Both the position numbers and the translations under genes were made by a program. Shown piece by piece: positions 19,001-26,113 of a stretch of DNA of 64,000 bases (within the stretch, counting starts at the first letter, position 1; each line of letters begins with the position of its first letter). The stretch is taken from the NCBI RefSeq assembly GCF_900101395.1, contig NZ_FMZO01000011.1:93210-157209 (forward strand), given 5' to 3'. This DNA is from Niabella drilacis (GTDB lineage: Bacteria > Bacteroidota > Bacteroidia > Chitinophagales > Chitinophagaceae). The notes below the pieces were generated by a model that did not search any database, was not told the origin of the DNA, and saw only the letters and a list, made by a program, of their open reading frames with translations.

Positions 19001-19549
19001 ATGGAGAACAACAAAAAAACAAAAAAACAAGAAGAACTTTCGGAAGCAGATATCGAGCGATTGGAGCTTCTGCAAAAAGCAAACGAAAAAGTAGGCAGAC
19101 AATTAAGCATCAGTACAGAAGATGGCTCTTTGCACGAAATTGATGAGCTGAAACAACTTATTGGAAAAGAGTTTGAGAATCCCGAAGAGAAGTATAACAT
19201 CTACTATCGTGGTATAAGAAAGCTCTTAATGGATTACTTGCCCAAGGGTGCAGATTTTAAGGAGGTGAGAGAAATTATCTATGATGAGAAGAATGTTTTT
19301 TTGAACTTAGGCAAGCGAAAGTCTGACAACAATGGTATTAGGAAATCAGACGGAAGGATGACCTATCAGCCTGTCATGAACGAAATACTGGATATTGTAA
19401 TAAGATGGGTGGCTGAATCACAGAATCCATTTGATATTTACCGGGAGTTTTATGAGCTAAATGAGCGGCATGGTTACGGTCATGAAGAATATGATAAGAC
19501 TACACTGAGCGTTGCCAAAGCTATGAAGATATTAAGTGAAAAGAAATAA
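19001..19549 (+). CDS. Hypothetical protein in operon with the ImmA/IrrE gene
   Basis: 182-aa soluble protein, unrecognised. Residues 1-60 are highly charged and helical (LSEADIERLELLQKANEKVG). The middle has a basic motif (LGKRKSDNNGIRKSDGRMTY), and the C-terminal half is helical with IVIRWVAESQNPFDIYREF. It starts 13 bp after the metallopeptidase stop and a terminator follows, so the two form an operon and are likely functional partners, perhaps enzyme and substrate or effector. No catalytic motif is seen. Confidence 0.7.
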   Translation: MENNKKTKKQEELSEADIERLELLQKANEKVGRQLSISTEDGSLHEIDELKQLIGKEFENPEEKYNIYYRGIRKLLMDYLPKGADFKEVREIIYDEKNVFLNLGKRKSDNNGIRKSDGRMTYQPVMNEILDIVIRWVAESQNPFDIYREFYELNERHGYGHEEYDKTTLSVAKAMKILSEKK

Positions 19550-19570
19550 TATCAAATCAATAGGGTTATT

Positions 19571-19603
19571 AAGTCGTAGCTAAATGTTACGACTTTTATT
19601 TTT
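19571..19603 (+). terminator. Terminator after the ImmA/IrrE operon
   Basis: An 8-bp perfect stem (AAGTCGTA / TACGACTT) with a 9-nt loop, followed by TTATTTTT. Confidence 0.8.
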
Positions 19604-19677
19604 CAGCGTCCCGCGTGAGGGATAGCAGCGGATACCCCGCTGAAGCATTTGTGCGGTGGGGTTTGTGGCGGAGTATG

Positions 19678-19798
19678 AGCGGATAGCCCGGCCCCGGTAT
19701 GGGGTGTTGTGCGATTTCGATTTATATTTGGTATATGCTGTAATGGGCTGTGTGGGGATATTTAAACTTAGCGGATGCCCCATACCGGGGACACGCCC
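19678..19798. repeat. Left nested inverted-repeat block of the GIY-YIG-like cassette
   Basis: It contains AGCGGATAGCCCGGCCCCGG (19678-19697), matched inverted at 20593-20612 (19/20), and a 16-bp block at 19783-19798 matched inverted at 20539-20554 (15/16). It also has an internal perfect 13-bp hairpin (CCCCGGTATGGGG at 19692-19704 with 19778-19790). Together the paired blocks bracket one gene. Confidence 0.75.
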
Positions 19799-19824
19799 AA
19801 ATAAAAAATTAATTAAACAAAGGA

Positions 19825-20370
19825 ATGACAAAGGAAGCGATCAATGAATATTTAGACGAGCTGGAACATTGGCTTTTGAATGCATCCGCAGTGATTTCGG
19901 TTGAGGTAAGCAGTACATGGGTCAATCAATTTCCGGAAGAAGCAGCTGTATTTATTTTGAGAGAGGATGATGCAATTGTGTATGTAAGCGAAACGGGTAA
20001 CTTAAAAAACAAGATGGCTGAATTGGTAAGCGACAACCATTTTGAAGATGATATGAGCGGGTTGCTAAACGATATCATTGCAAAACATTTAAAGCTATCA
20101 TACCTGTTGGTGGATTTAGGAAGAAAGGAATTGGAAGAAAGAATTTTGGAACGAATCAGTGCTTCTAAGAAAACATATACCAAAGCCGGAAAACAACAGT
20201 CGCATAAGAATGCTTATGAAAAATGGACTACGGAGGATGATGAAAAGCTGGAACTACTTTTTTGTGAAGGAAAAACGGTAAAAGAATTATCTGCCATTTT
20301 TGAAAGAAATGAGGGATCAATAAATTCAAGGATTAAAAAACTGGAACTAAGAGAAAAGTATGATCGCTAA
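19825..20370 (+). CDS. Degenerate GIY-YIG-like protein with C-terminal HTH
   Basis: 181-aa protein. Residues ~38-75 (EAAVFILREDDAIVYVSETGNLKNKM) align with the GIY-YIG nuclease core (GVY-x9/11-YVG-x-T-x-NL-x-x-R), but GIY is AVF, YIG is YVS, and the catalytic Arg position is Lys. The nuclease activity is therefore doubtful. A C-terminal helical domain (WTTEDDEKLELLFCEGKTV, then ELSAIFERNEGSINSRIKKL) resembles a Myb/SANT-like or sigma-4-like DNA-binding HTH. It is the only gene between two nested inverted-repeat blocks. Function unknown; it could be a DNA-binding regulator derived from a nuclease. Confidence 0.7.
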   Translation: MTKEAINEYLDELEHWLLNASAVISVEVSSTWVNQFPEEAAVFILREDDAIVYVSETGNLKNKMAELVSDNHFEDDMSGLLNDIIAKHLKLSYLLVDLGRKELEERILERISASKKTYTKAGKQQSHKNAYEKWTTEDDEKLELLFCEGKTVKELSAIFERNEGSINSRIKKLELREKYDR

Positions 20371-20639
20371 CTACCATTCCCCTACCCTTGCTAAATTTTA
20401 AAAGAATAAAAACAAAAAAGAATTACGCGGCTTCGCCGCTAAACAAAGAACCCTGGCCCACCCACCACCCAGATCCATTACCGGGTTACATTATATACTA
20501 CAGGTCTGGCACATTTTAGCGCACATTGTCAAGGATCAGGGCGTGCCCCCGGTAAGAAAAACTACGGCTCCTACCCTCGCCTTGTTTTCTAGCCGGGGCC
20601 GGACTATCCGCTGAATCCAAGATAATTAATATTCTAAAA
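20371..20639. repeat. Right nested inverted-repeat block and intergenic region
   Basis: It holds a small GCGGCTTCGCCGC hairpin near 20427, the 16-bp block at 20539-20554 and the 20-bp block at 20593-20612, each inverted with respect to 19783-19798 and 19678-19697. No ORF is supported. Confidence 0.7.
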
Positions 20640-20663
20640 AGTTACCAAATATTGGTAACTTTA
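20640..20663 (+). promoter_or_regulatory. Palindromic operator/promoter of parDE
   Basis: A perfect 21-bp palindrome (AGTTACCAA - ATA - TTGGTAACT, 20640-20660) overlaps a -7-like TAACTTTA (20656-20663). The ATG of parD is 17 bp further. This is where a dimeric antitoxin would bind to repress its own operon. Confidence 0.75.
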
Positions 20664-20680
20664 CTAAAAAAGAGAAAGTT

Positions 20681-20932
20681 ATGGGACGCAATACCTCTGT
20701 ATCATTGGGCGATTACTTCGAAAATTTCGTAGAGCACAGCATTGCCGACGGTAGGTACAAAAATGCAAGCGAAGTAATTCGGGCAGGACTTCGGCTGCTC
20801 GAAGAGGAAGAAAACAAGATGCGGGCCTTGAAAAACGCTATTCAGGAAGGCATTAACAGCGGGATAGCTAAAAAATTTGATGCAAAAAAGCATTTAGCCA
20901 ACTTAAAATCTGCTAAGAGAAAAGATGGCTAA
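20681..20932 (+). CDS. parD: ParD-like antitoxin of a type II toxin-antitoxin system
   Basis: 83-aa protein with an N-terminal ribbon-helix-helix domain: NTSVSLGDYFENFVEH, then GRYKNASEVIRAGLRLLEE. This is the ParD/CopG pattern. The Lys-rich C-terminal tail would wrap the toxin. Its gene overlaps the toxin gene by 8 bp and is preceded by a perfect palindrome, the usual arrangement for conditional cooperativity in transcriptional control. Confidence 0.92.
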   Translation: MGRNTSVSLGDYFENFVEHSIADGRYKNASEVIRAGLRLLEEEENKMRALKNAIQEGINSGIAKKFDAKKHLANLKSAKRKDG

Positions 20933-21224
20933 ATATGTATTGACGAATAAGGCGGTTGAAGACCTTACCCGGATTTGGAATTATACTTATGAAGTGTGGT
21001 CGGAAAACCAGGCGGATAAGTACTATGAGCTACTTATTTCGGCCTTTGAGGAAGTAGCAGAAAGCCCTGCGTTGGGTAAAAGCTATGCAGCGCTGTCAAA
21101 AGAAATATTGGGTTTTAAAGTAGGTAAGCACATTGTATTTTACAGAACCCTGGCACTAAAAGAAGTGGAGGTTGTAAGGGCGCTGCATGCAAGAATGGAT
21201 TTGAATAATAGAATGAGAGAATAG
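20925..21224 (+). CDS. parE: ParE/RelE family toxin
   Basis: 99-aa toxin: YVLTNKAVEDLTRIWNYT at the start, LGKSYAALSKEILGFKVGKH in the middle and EVVRALHARMDL at the end. This is the RelE/ParE superfamily fold, with ALHARMDL typical of ParE, which poisons DNA gyrase. It is translationally coupled to parD. The pair probably stabilises the surrounding island. Confidence 0.92.
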   Translation: MAKYVLTNKAVEDLTRIWNYTYEVWSENQADKYYELLISAFEEVAESPALGKSYAALSKEILGFKVGKHIVFYRTLALKEVEVVRALHARMDLNNRMRE

Positions 21225-21357
21225 TCGCTGCCAATTTTCGAGGCACGCAAAGTAAAAAGAATATCGATGACCAGCTTCCCCACTAACGCCAGGCCCACCA
21301 CCGCCCATAAATACTGTGGGTTTTCAGATACATTATTTTTCATGAGAACCTGTCCTC

Positions 21358-21382
21358 TGCCCTGCGGGTAAATAATCAATCA
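21358..21382 (+). repeat. 25-bp direct repeat, right copy
   Basis: Near-identical (23/25) to 14833-14857 in the same orientation. It lies 12 bp before the stop codon of the convergent DoxX gene, at the boundary where core-like genes resume. Confidence 0.6.
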
Positions 21383-21394
21383 CGGTTGCGCCTC

Positions 21395-22111
21395 TTATTG
21401 ATTCGCTATTTTATTATACGCGTTCAGGCACTCGTCAAGCGGTTTTCCCTGGTTATAAATGCAATCGCAAAATGCTTCGCAGGCCTTTGGATTTCTATTG
21501 CCGGGACATCCGTTGGTGCATTCCTCCGGGGAATTGCCCGGCCGGATATCATATATATACAGGTTTGTGATGATTACCGCTGCTATCATGCCAACAACAA
21601 ACCCGAAAAACAGGAAGGGGAATTTATTGCTCAGCGGTTTTTTCCTTGCAGGACGATCGTTCTCTTTACCTTGTTTGAATTGTAACAGGTATTTTAACCG
21701 GTCATAGTCCCACCATAACAAATAAATATTGCCAAGCAGGAATATGGTCGTTATGCGGGTACCCTCGAACCGGACGGCATAAGTAAGGACACAAATGTTC
21801 AGGATAATGGGAAAATACGACAATGCCCCCAGGAATGCTGTTCTTGGAATGAGCAATAAAACGCCGATTACTAACTGCGAAATCCCGATAAATGTATAGT
21901 AGTATTCGGTGTGATACAAGGCTTCCAGGTAATGCCCCATTGGGTTGTTGACGGATAAGCCGGCGGCAAACCGTTCTCCCCTGATTTTTACAATGCCTGA
22001 TATAAAGAATGCCAGCGCCAGTACGATGCGGCAGAAAACAGCAAAGTAATAAAACCATTTGTTCCCTTTTGCTTCATCATACAGATGGGTAAGCCTGCCT
22101 GCTTTGCTCAT
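21395..22111 (-). CDS. DoxX-like membrane protein with Cys-rich C-terminal tail
   Basis: 238-aa protein. Four hydrophobic segments in residues ~20-150 follow the DoxX pattern (RIVLALAFFISGIVKI), a four-helix inner-membrane family linked to redox or quinone functions. A fifth segment (~172-192) is followed by a short exported tail with six Cys (CTNGCPGNRNPKAC, FCDCI, DEC), suited to disulfides or metal binding. The tail is unusual for plain DoxX proteins. Confidence 0.8.
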   Translation of the reverse strand: MSKAGRLTHLYDEAKGNKWFYYFAVFCRIVLALAFFISGIVKIRGERFAAGLSVNNPMGHYLEALYHTEYYYTFIGISQLVIGVLLLIPRTAFLGALSYFPIILNICVLTYAVRFEGTRITTIFLLGNIYLLWWDYDRLKYLLQFKQGKENDRPARKKPLSNKFPFLFFGFVVGMIAAVIITNLYIYDIRPGNSPEECTNGCPGNRNPKACEAFCDCIYNQGKPLDECLNAYNKIANQ

Positions 22112-22540
22112 AAAATAAAAGTTGCGTTGCCGGTTACGAATAATCTTGTGCTCTACTTTGCCTGTTGCTTTTCCCTATGTACTCTGCATTCTGTTTACTT
22201 GTATTAAAAAGCACTTTGAACTACAAAGTTCAAAAAAATAACTCATCCTCCAAAAATTATTTTTAAGGCGTTCTTTTTCCCGCAGACTCCCGGTATTATC
22301 AGATTTATGAAGAAAAACGGCCGCCACCGCCCCATTGCAATGTGCCGGTGACCGATAAAGAGGATGGCCTGGCTTTAACCGGCAGGCCCCTGCCCGGTCC
22401 ATCGAGAAGCATTTTTAAGAGAATTAAAAAATGTTACCTGCTCCCCCTCTATCGGGTCGACTGCCTTTTTATGTTTGCCGGAAATAATTAGCTCCGGAGA
22501 TGTTGAAATATCTTATGCAGGATTTTATTCCGGAGAATGA
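22112..22540. other. 429-bp intergenic region
   Basis: Between two reverse-strand genes. It has AT-rich and GC-rich patches and short reading frames in all directions, none protein-like. I see no clear terminator, RNA gene or repeat family here. Confidence 0.3.
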
Positions 22541-23110
22541 TCATTTTTTCAATGATCCAAGGTGTTGATACCTGTTGATGAGCAAACCGGTGGGCGTTGT
22601 CTTTGAGTCTATAAAAGCAAGTTCGCGGGCATCAATACCGTTTGCCAATAAGCGTTTACCACTGCCCAGCAGAACCGGGTAAGTGATGAGTACCACTTCG
22701 TCTGCCAGTCCCTGGTCGAGCAATACAGAGGTTAATGTTGAACTTCCCACAACAATCAGATCGGGGCCGTCCGTTGATTTGAGATCACGGATCGCAGCTA
22801 CTATTTCTCCTCCCAATCCTTTTACCGGCCCCCATTCCAGGCTCTCGGGCCGGTGGGTGACGATGTATTTTGTTGCAGCATTTATCGCACTGGCCATTGG
22901 AAAATCCCCGGCATTGGGCCAAAAGCCGCTAAATATATCGTAGGTGTGGCGGGCAAGCAGCAGGTCGAAATCAGGCCCATAAGCCTCCAGGAGGGCTGCC
23001 GCCCCGGCCGGGCTTCGGTAGGGCGTTGTCCAGGCTCCATAGGTATAGTCTCCGTCATGCTCGATTACGCCATCCAGCGAGATGTGTTCAAAAATCCGGA
23101 TCTTTCTCAT
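22541..23110 (-). CDS. Dihydrofolate reductase family protein (RibD C-terminal domain)
   Basis: 189-aa protein: MRKIRIFEHISLDGVIE start, LLLARHTYDIFSGFWP, VVGSSTLTSVLLDQGLADEV and YPVLLGSGKRLL. This is the RibD-C/DHFR-like fold that binds NADPH. Stand-alone members rarely have known substrates. A second, divergent paralogue sits at 24585 on the other strand. Confidence 0.88.
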   Translation of the reverse strand: MRKIRIFEHISLDGVIEHDGDYTYGAWTTPYRSPAGAAALLEAYGPDFDLLLARHTYDIFSGFWPNAGDFPMASAINAATKYIVTHRPESLEWGPVKGLGGEIVAAIRDLKSTDGPDLIVVGSSTLTSVLLDQGLADEVVLITYPVLLGSGKRLLANGIDARELAFIDSKTTPTGLLINRYQHLGSLKK

Positions 23111-23298
23111 TTTATTTCTTTTTAATTATTGTTCAAAGTTAAAAAGGATGAGGACCTCCGGTAAGGTGCGATCATGACAACATAAGGGTGGTTTTAGCCC
23201 GGCACGGGAAACCGCACCAATAGGGCCATGATCGCGCCCGCACATAAAACAGGTGGCAAAGACTGCGTATAAAAAGGTAAATGCCCAGGCATCCGCCC

Positions 23299-23853
23299 CT
23301 ATTCCTTCTCCACTTTTACGATTTTGGAGTAGGTTACGGTACTATCAAGATCCTGCTGGGCTACCCGGATAAAAGCGATACTGCTTTGTTCTTCTCTTAA
23401 TGCTGCGTTTTGCTTGAACATAAATTGCAGGTCTGCTACCCCCGTAAGATCCGGGCTTTCGGCTGTGGGAATGGTTTCTAAATTAACACAGGTGCTAAAG
23501 GCCCGGTCAAATGTGGTCCAGTGGGTATTGCCCCATTGGGTTACCGCTACCAGGGCTTTCACAGACGATTCTACATCTGTATTGCCGCAATAGAATCTTG
23601 AAAAGTTGCCGGTGCCCTTATGTGCCTTTACCCGGTAGATGGCACCGGCGGCAGGAAAATTAATGGTTGTAAACCCATTGCCGGTCAGCGCCCCCTGAAC
23701 GGCAGGATCGTTCTTCTGTTCCCACTCAATAGAATATCCGGCACCTTGTCCCGGGAACTGGATAGACGTGGTACCGGCCGGGAGCTTGCTTAAGTCCCAT
23801 TCCGTTATAAACCAGTCTGCCGGAGCCTGGGCCCGCGCTTTGGCGGCGATCAT
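23299..23853 (-). CDS. BspA-like surface protein, signal peptide frameshifted at a poly-T tract
   Basis: The open frame gives 184 aa from an internal ATG. Upstream, an ATG at 23903 starts a perfect-looking signal peptide (MNATKRTLTFAT, a Phe/Leu run, then MIAAKARAQ) that joins this frame only if the T8 tract at 23860-23867 gains one base; as written it stops at once. The body has one BspA/DUF285-type repeat (FSTCVNLETIPTAESPDLTG, LQFMFKQN), then jumps to a tail (IAFIRVAQQDLDSTVTYSKI) like that of the beta-helix protein at 12342. The central repeats seem deleted. It may be a phase-variable gene or a decaying one. Confidence 0.65.
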   Translation of the reverse strand: MIAAKARAQAPADWFITEWDLSKLPAGTTSIQFPGQGAGYSIEWEQKNDPAVQGALTGNGFTTINFPAAGAIYRVKAHKGTGNFSRFYCGNTDVESSVKALVAVTQWGNTHWTTFDRAFSTCVNLETIPTAESPDLTGVADLQFMFKQNAALREEQSSIAFIRVAQQDLDSTVTYSKIVKVEKE

Positions 23854-23859
23854 TAAAAG

Positions 23860-23867
23860 AAAAAAAA
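23860..23867 (-). repeat. T8 homopolymer in the signal-peptide coding region
   Basis: Eight T (coding strand) within the region encoding the hydrophobic core; nine T would restore a single frame from the ATG at 23903 to the stop at 23299. A candidate slippage tract. Confidence 0.6.
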
Positions 23868-24055
23868 GGTAGCAAAGGTCAGCGTGCGTTTTGTTGCGTT
23901 CATTTATAGAGGTTTAAGGCTTATAAATATAGGAATTGCATTTTATAACGCTATGAAAAGCACTGGCGCTGTTTGCTAACCAGGGCATGCATATACTGTT
24001 GAAACAAATGCTTCGAACGACAGCAGAAGGCGTTGACGCTTGACCTCGCCACTGT

Positions 24056-24463
24056 TTAACGATTGTTCTTTTTGAACGTTTTGTCCAGCTCAACGGCTTC
24101 CCGTATCAGCTTTTGCAGGGCTTTGACGTTGATCTCTTCGGCCGATTGATAGATCCTGTAATAAATTTGCTTGTTGGTTCCGTGCTCCAGGTAATGGGCT
24201 TCATCCTTTAACCGGTTGCCAAACCAAAAGGCAAACATCACTCCGCTTTTCAAACCCCCGCGGGGAACCGCAGCCGGATAGATCAGTAATATGGATCGGT
24301 TGCCATAGAAAAACGGAACATTGTAGGATAACTTTTCTTTGCCGTAGCCATTCAAGGTGTCAATGGCGATCTGGCGCAACACATCCAGCAGCAGGGCCTG
24401 GTCTGCCGGGAGGAAGGCAAACAGCTCGATCAATGAGCGAAATTTTATCTTCGGTTTTTCCAT
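24056..24463 (-). CDS. DUF1801 domain-containing protein
   Basis: 135-aa small cytosolic protein. YGKEKLSYNVPFFYGN followed by LLIYPAAVPRGGLKSGVMFAFWFG matches the frataxin-like DUF1801/YdhG fold. Function is not established for the family. It is divergent from the DHFR-family gene at 24585. Confidence 0.8.
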   Translation of the reverse strand: MEKPKIKFRSLIELFAFLPADQALLLDVLRQIAIDTLNGYGKEKLSYNVPFFYGNRSILLIYPAAVPRGGLKSGVMFAFWFGNRLKDEAHYLEHGTNKQIYYRIYQSAEEINVKALQKLIREAVELDKTFKKNNR

Positions 24464-24584
24464 TTCCCGGTTGTCATATAACCCCGTAAAAATAAAAAAA
24501 TTTATGCGGGCGCTTGCCCGTTACCGATAAATATTTACCTTTTGGGACATCATGCAGGTATGCAATGAATATAAATGAAATAAA

Positions 24585-25148
24585 ATGAGAAAGCTAATCG
24601 GAGCGATCAATATGACACTGGACGGCTATTGCGATCATACAGCAATCATTCCGGATGATGACCTGCATCAGCATTACGCTGACCTGTTGCGGAGCGCAGG
24701 TGTTACGCTCTATGGGCGGATCACTTATCAATTGATGGAATATTGGCCCACGGTGGTAAAGAACCCTACGGGTAACCAGGCTACAGACGATTTTGCGCTG
24801 ATCATGGACAGGATTCCGAAAATCGTCTTTTCCCACACGCTGAAACGTGTTGACTGGGAAAGCGCCCGATTGGCAAAAGGTTCCCTGGAAGAAGAAGTTG
24901 CTGCGCTCAAACAAGCTCCCGATGGGGAAAAAGACATTTTAGTGGGCAGCCGGAGTCTGATCGTTGCCTTGCTGAATCTTAACCTGATCGACGAGTTCCA
25001 GTTGACCATCCACCCGGTTGTGGCAGGAAGCGGTTTGCCCTTATTTAATAATATCAGCGACAGAACAATGTTTAAGCTTCTGCATACAAAAACCTTTGGC
25101 TCCGGTGCAATAACGCTTTACTATGCCCCGGTAAAAAATGGCGATTAA
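24585..25148 (+). CDS. Dihydrofolate reductase family protein (RibD C-terminal domain)
   Basis: 187-aa protein: MRKLIGAINMTLDGYCDH, VTLYGRITYQLMEYWPTV, ILVGSRSLIVALLNLNLIDEF and HPVVAGSGLPLF give a full RibD-C-type reductase fold. It is distantly related to the product of 22541. The substrate is unknown. Confidence 0.88.
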   Translation: MRKLIGAINMTLDGYCDHTAIIPDDDLHQHYADLLRSAGVTLYGRITYQLMEYWPTVVKNPTGNQATDDFALIMDRIPKIVFSHTLKRVDWESARLAKGSLEEEVAALKQAPDGEKDILVGSRSLIVALLNLNLIDEFQLTIHPVVAGSGLPLFNNISDRTMFKLLHTKTFGSGAITLYYAPVKNGD

Positions 25149-25354
25149 CAGGATGCTCCCGTCAGCCCTGTTTCGCCCCTTTATACGTGCCGCCCCCTTT
25201 ACGATATTGGAAGAGATGCGCTCAATAATGATAGAGCTGTTCTCTTATCTAAAAGATCATCGACTTTCATATAGTAGCCCCATCTTCCCGGTAGCTGATC
25301 TGACCGATCGTCAGAGAAAATCATTAAAGGGCTCTTAAGCTTATATTTGTACCT

Positions 25355-26113
25355 ATGCAGGATAATACCCGGCGTTTTAGCAACCGCGTAGAAGACTATG
25401 TAAAGTACCGGCCCCACTACCCGCCGGAGATCTTAACGATGCTGGAGCAGCAAAAATTGCTGTATCCCGGTGTTGCCATCGCAGATATCGGATCCGGAAC
25501 AGGGATCTCTGCCGGGCTATTTCTTCAAAACGGGTATGCAGTCTGGGGTGTGGAGCCTAACCGGGAAATGCGGCTAAAAAGTGAAGTACTCCTCCGGGCT
25601 TACCCCCATTTCAAAACCGTGGAGGGCACTGCAGAAGCTACCACCCTGCCAGGCAACAGTATTGATCTTATTATAGCCGGGCAGGCTTTCCACTGGTTTC
25701 ACCGGGAGGAATGCCGCAGGGAATTTAAGCGGATCTTAAAGCCGGGCGGGACCGTTGCGCTGATCTGGAATGAACGATTGACGGACACTGCGTTTGAAAA
25801 GGATTATGAACAGCTTATTATCCGCCACGGGAACCAATACCGGAAAGTGGACCACCGGAATATCGGCAATGCTGCTATAGAAGAATTCTTTTTCCCTCAA
25901 CCGGTAACGCTGACGGTTTTCGACAACCAGCAGGTTTTTAATTATGAAGCGCTGGAAGGCCGCTTGCTTTCATCCTCCTACATGCCTGCCAAAACAGATC
26001 CGGGATACCCGCAAATGGCCGCAGCGCTCCAAACGCTGTTTGAACAATTCCAGGACAACGGTCATGTTACGCTTCACTATGCCACCAAACTGTACCTGGG
26101 ACAGCTTACCTAA
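25355..26113 (+). CDS. Class I SAM-dependent methyltransferase
   Basis: 252-aa protein. The AdoMet-binding motif I is VAIADIGSGTGISAGLF (~40-56), followed by an acidic GVEPNREM (motif II), a GTAEATTLP block and LKPGGTVALIW (post-motif III). It resembles methyltransferase domain 11/25 proteins, whose substrates are usually small molecules. Its stop codon overlaps that of the convergent phospholipase gene by 4 bp. Confidence 0.9.
   Translation: MQDNTRRFSNRVEDYVKYRPHYPPEILTMLEQQKLLYPGVAIADIGSGTGISAGLFLQNGYAVWGVEPNREMRLKSEVLLRAYPHFKTVEGTAEATTLPGNSIDLIIAGQAFHWFHREECRREFKRILKPGGTVALIWNERLTDTAFEKDYEQLIIRHGNQYRKVDHRNIGNAAIEEFFFPQPVTLTVFDNQQVFNYEALEGRLLSSSYMPAKTDPGYPQMAAALQTLFEQFQDNGHVTLHYATKLYLGQLT

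Noticed and set aside
21225-21379. Reverse hydrophobic frame (NNVSENPQYLWAVVGLALVG) next to parE
   Set aside because: It could be a small membrane peptide or relic, but it runs into parE and lacks any supporting context, so I did not list it as a gene.
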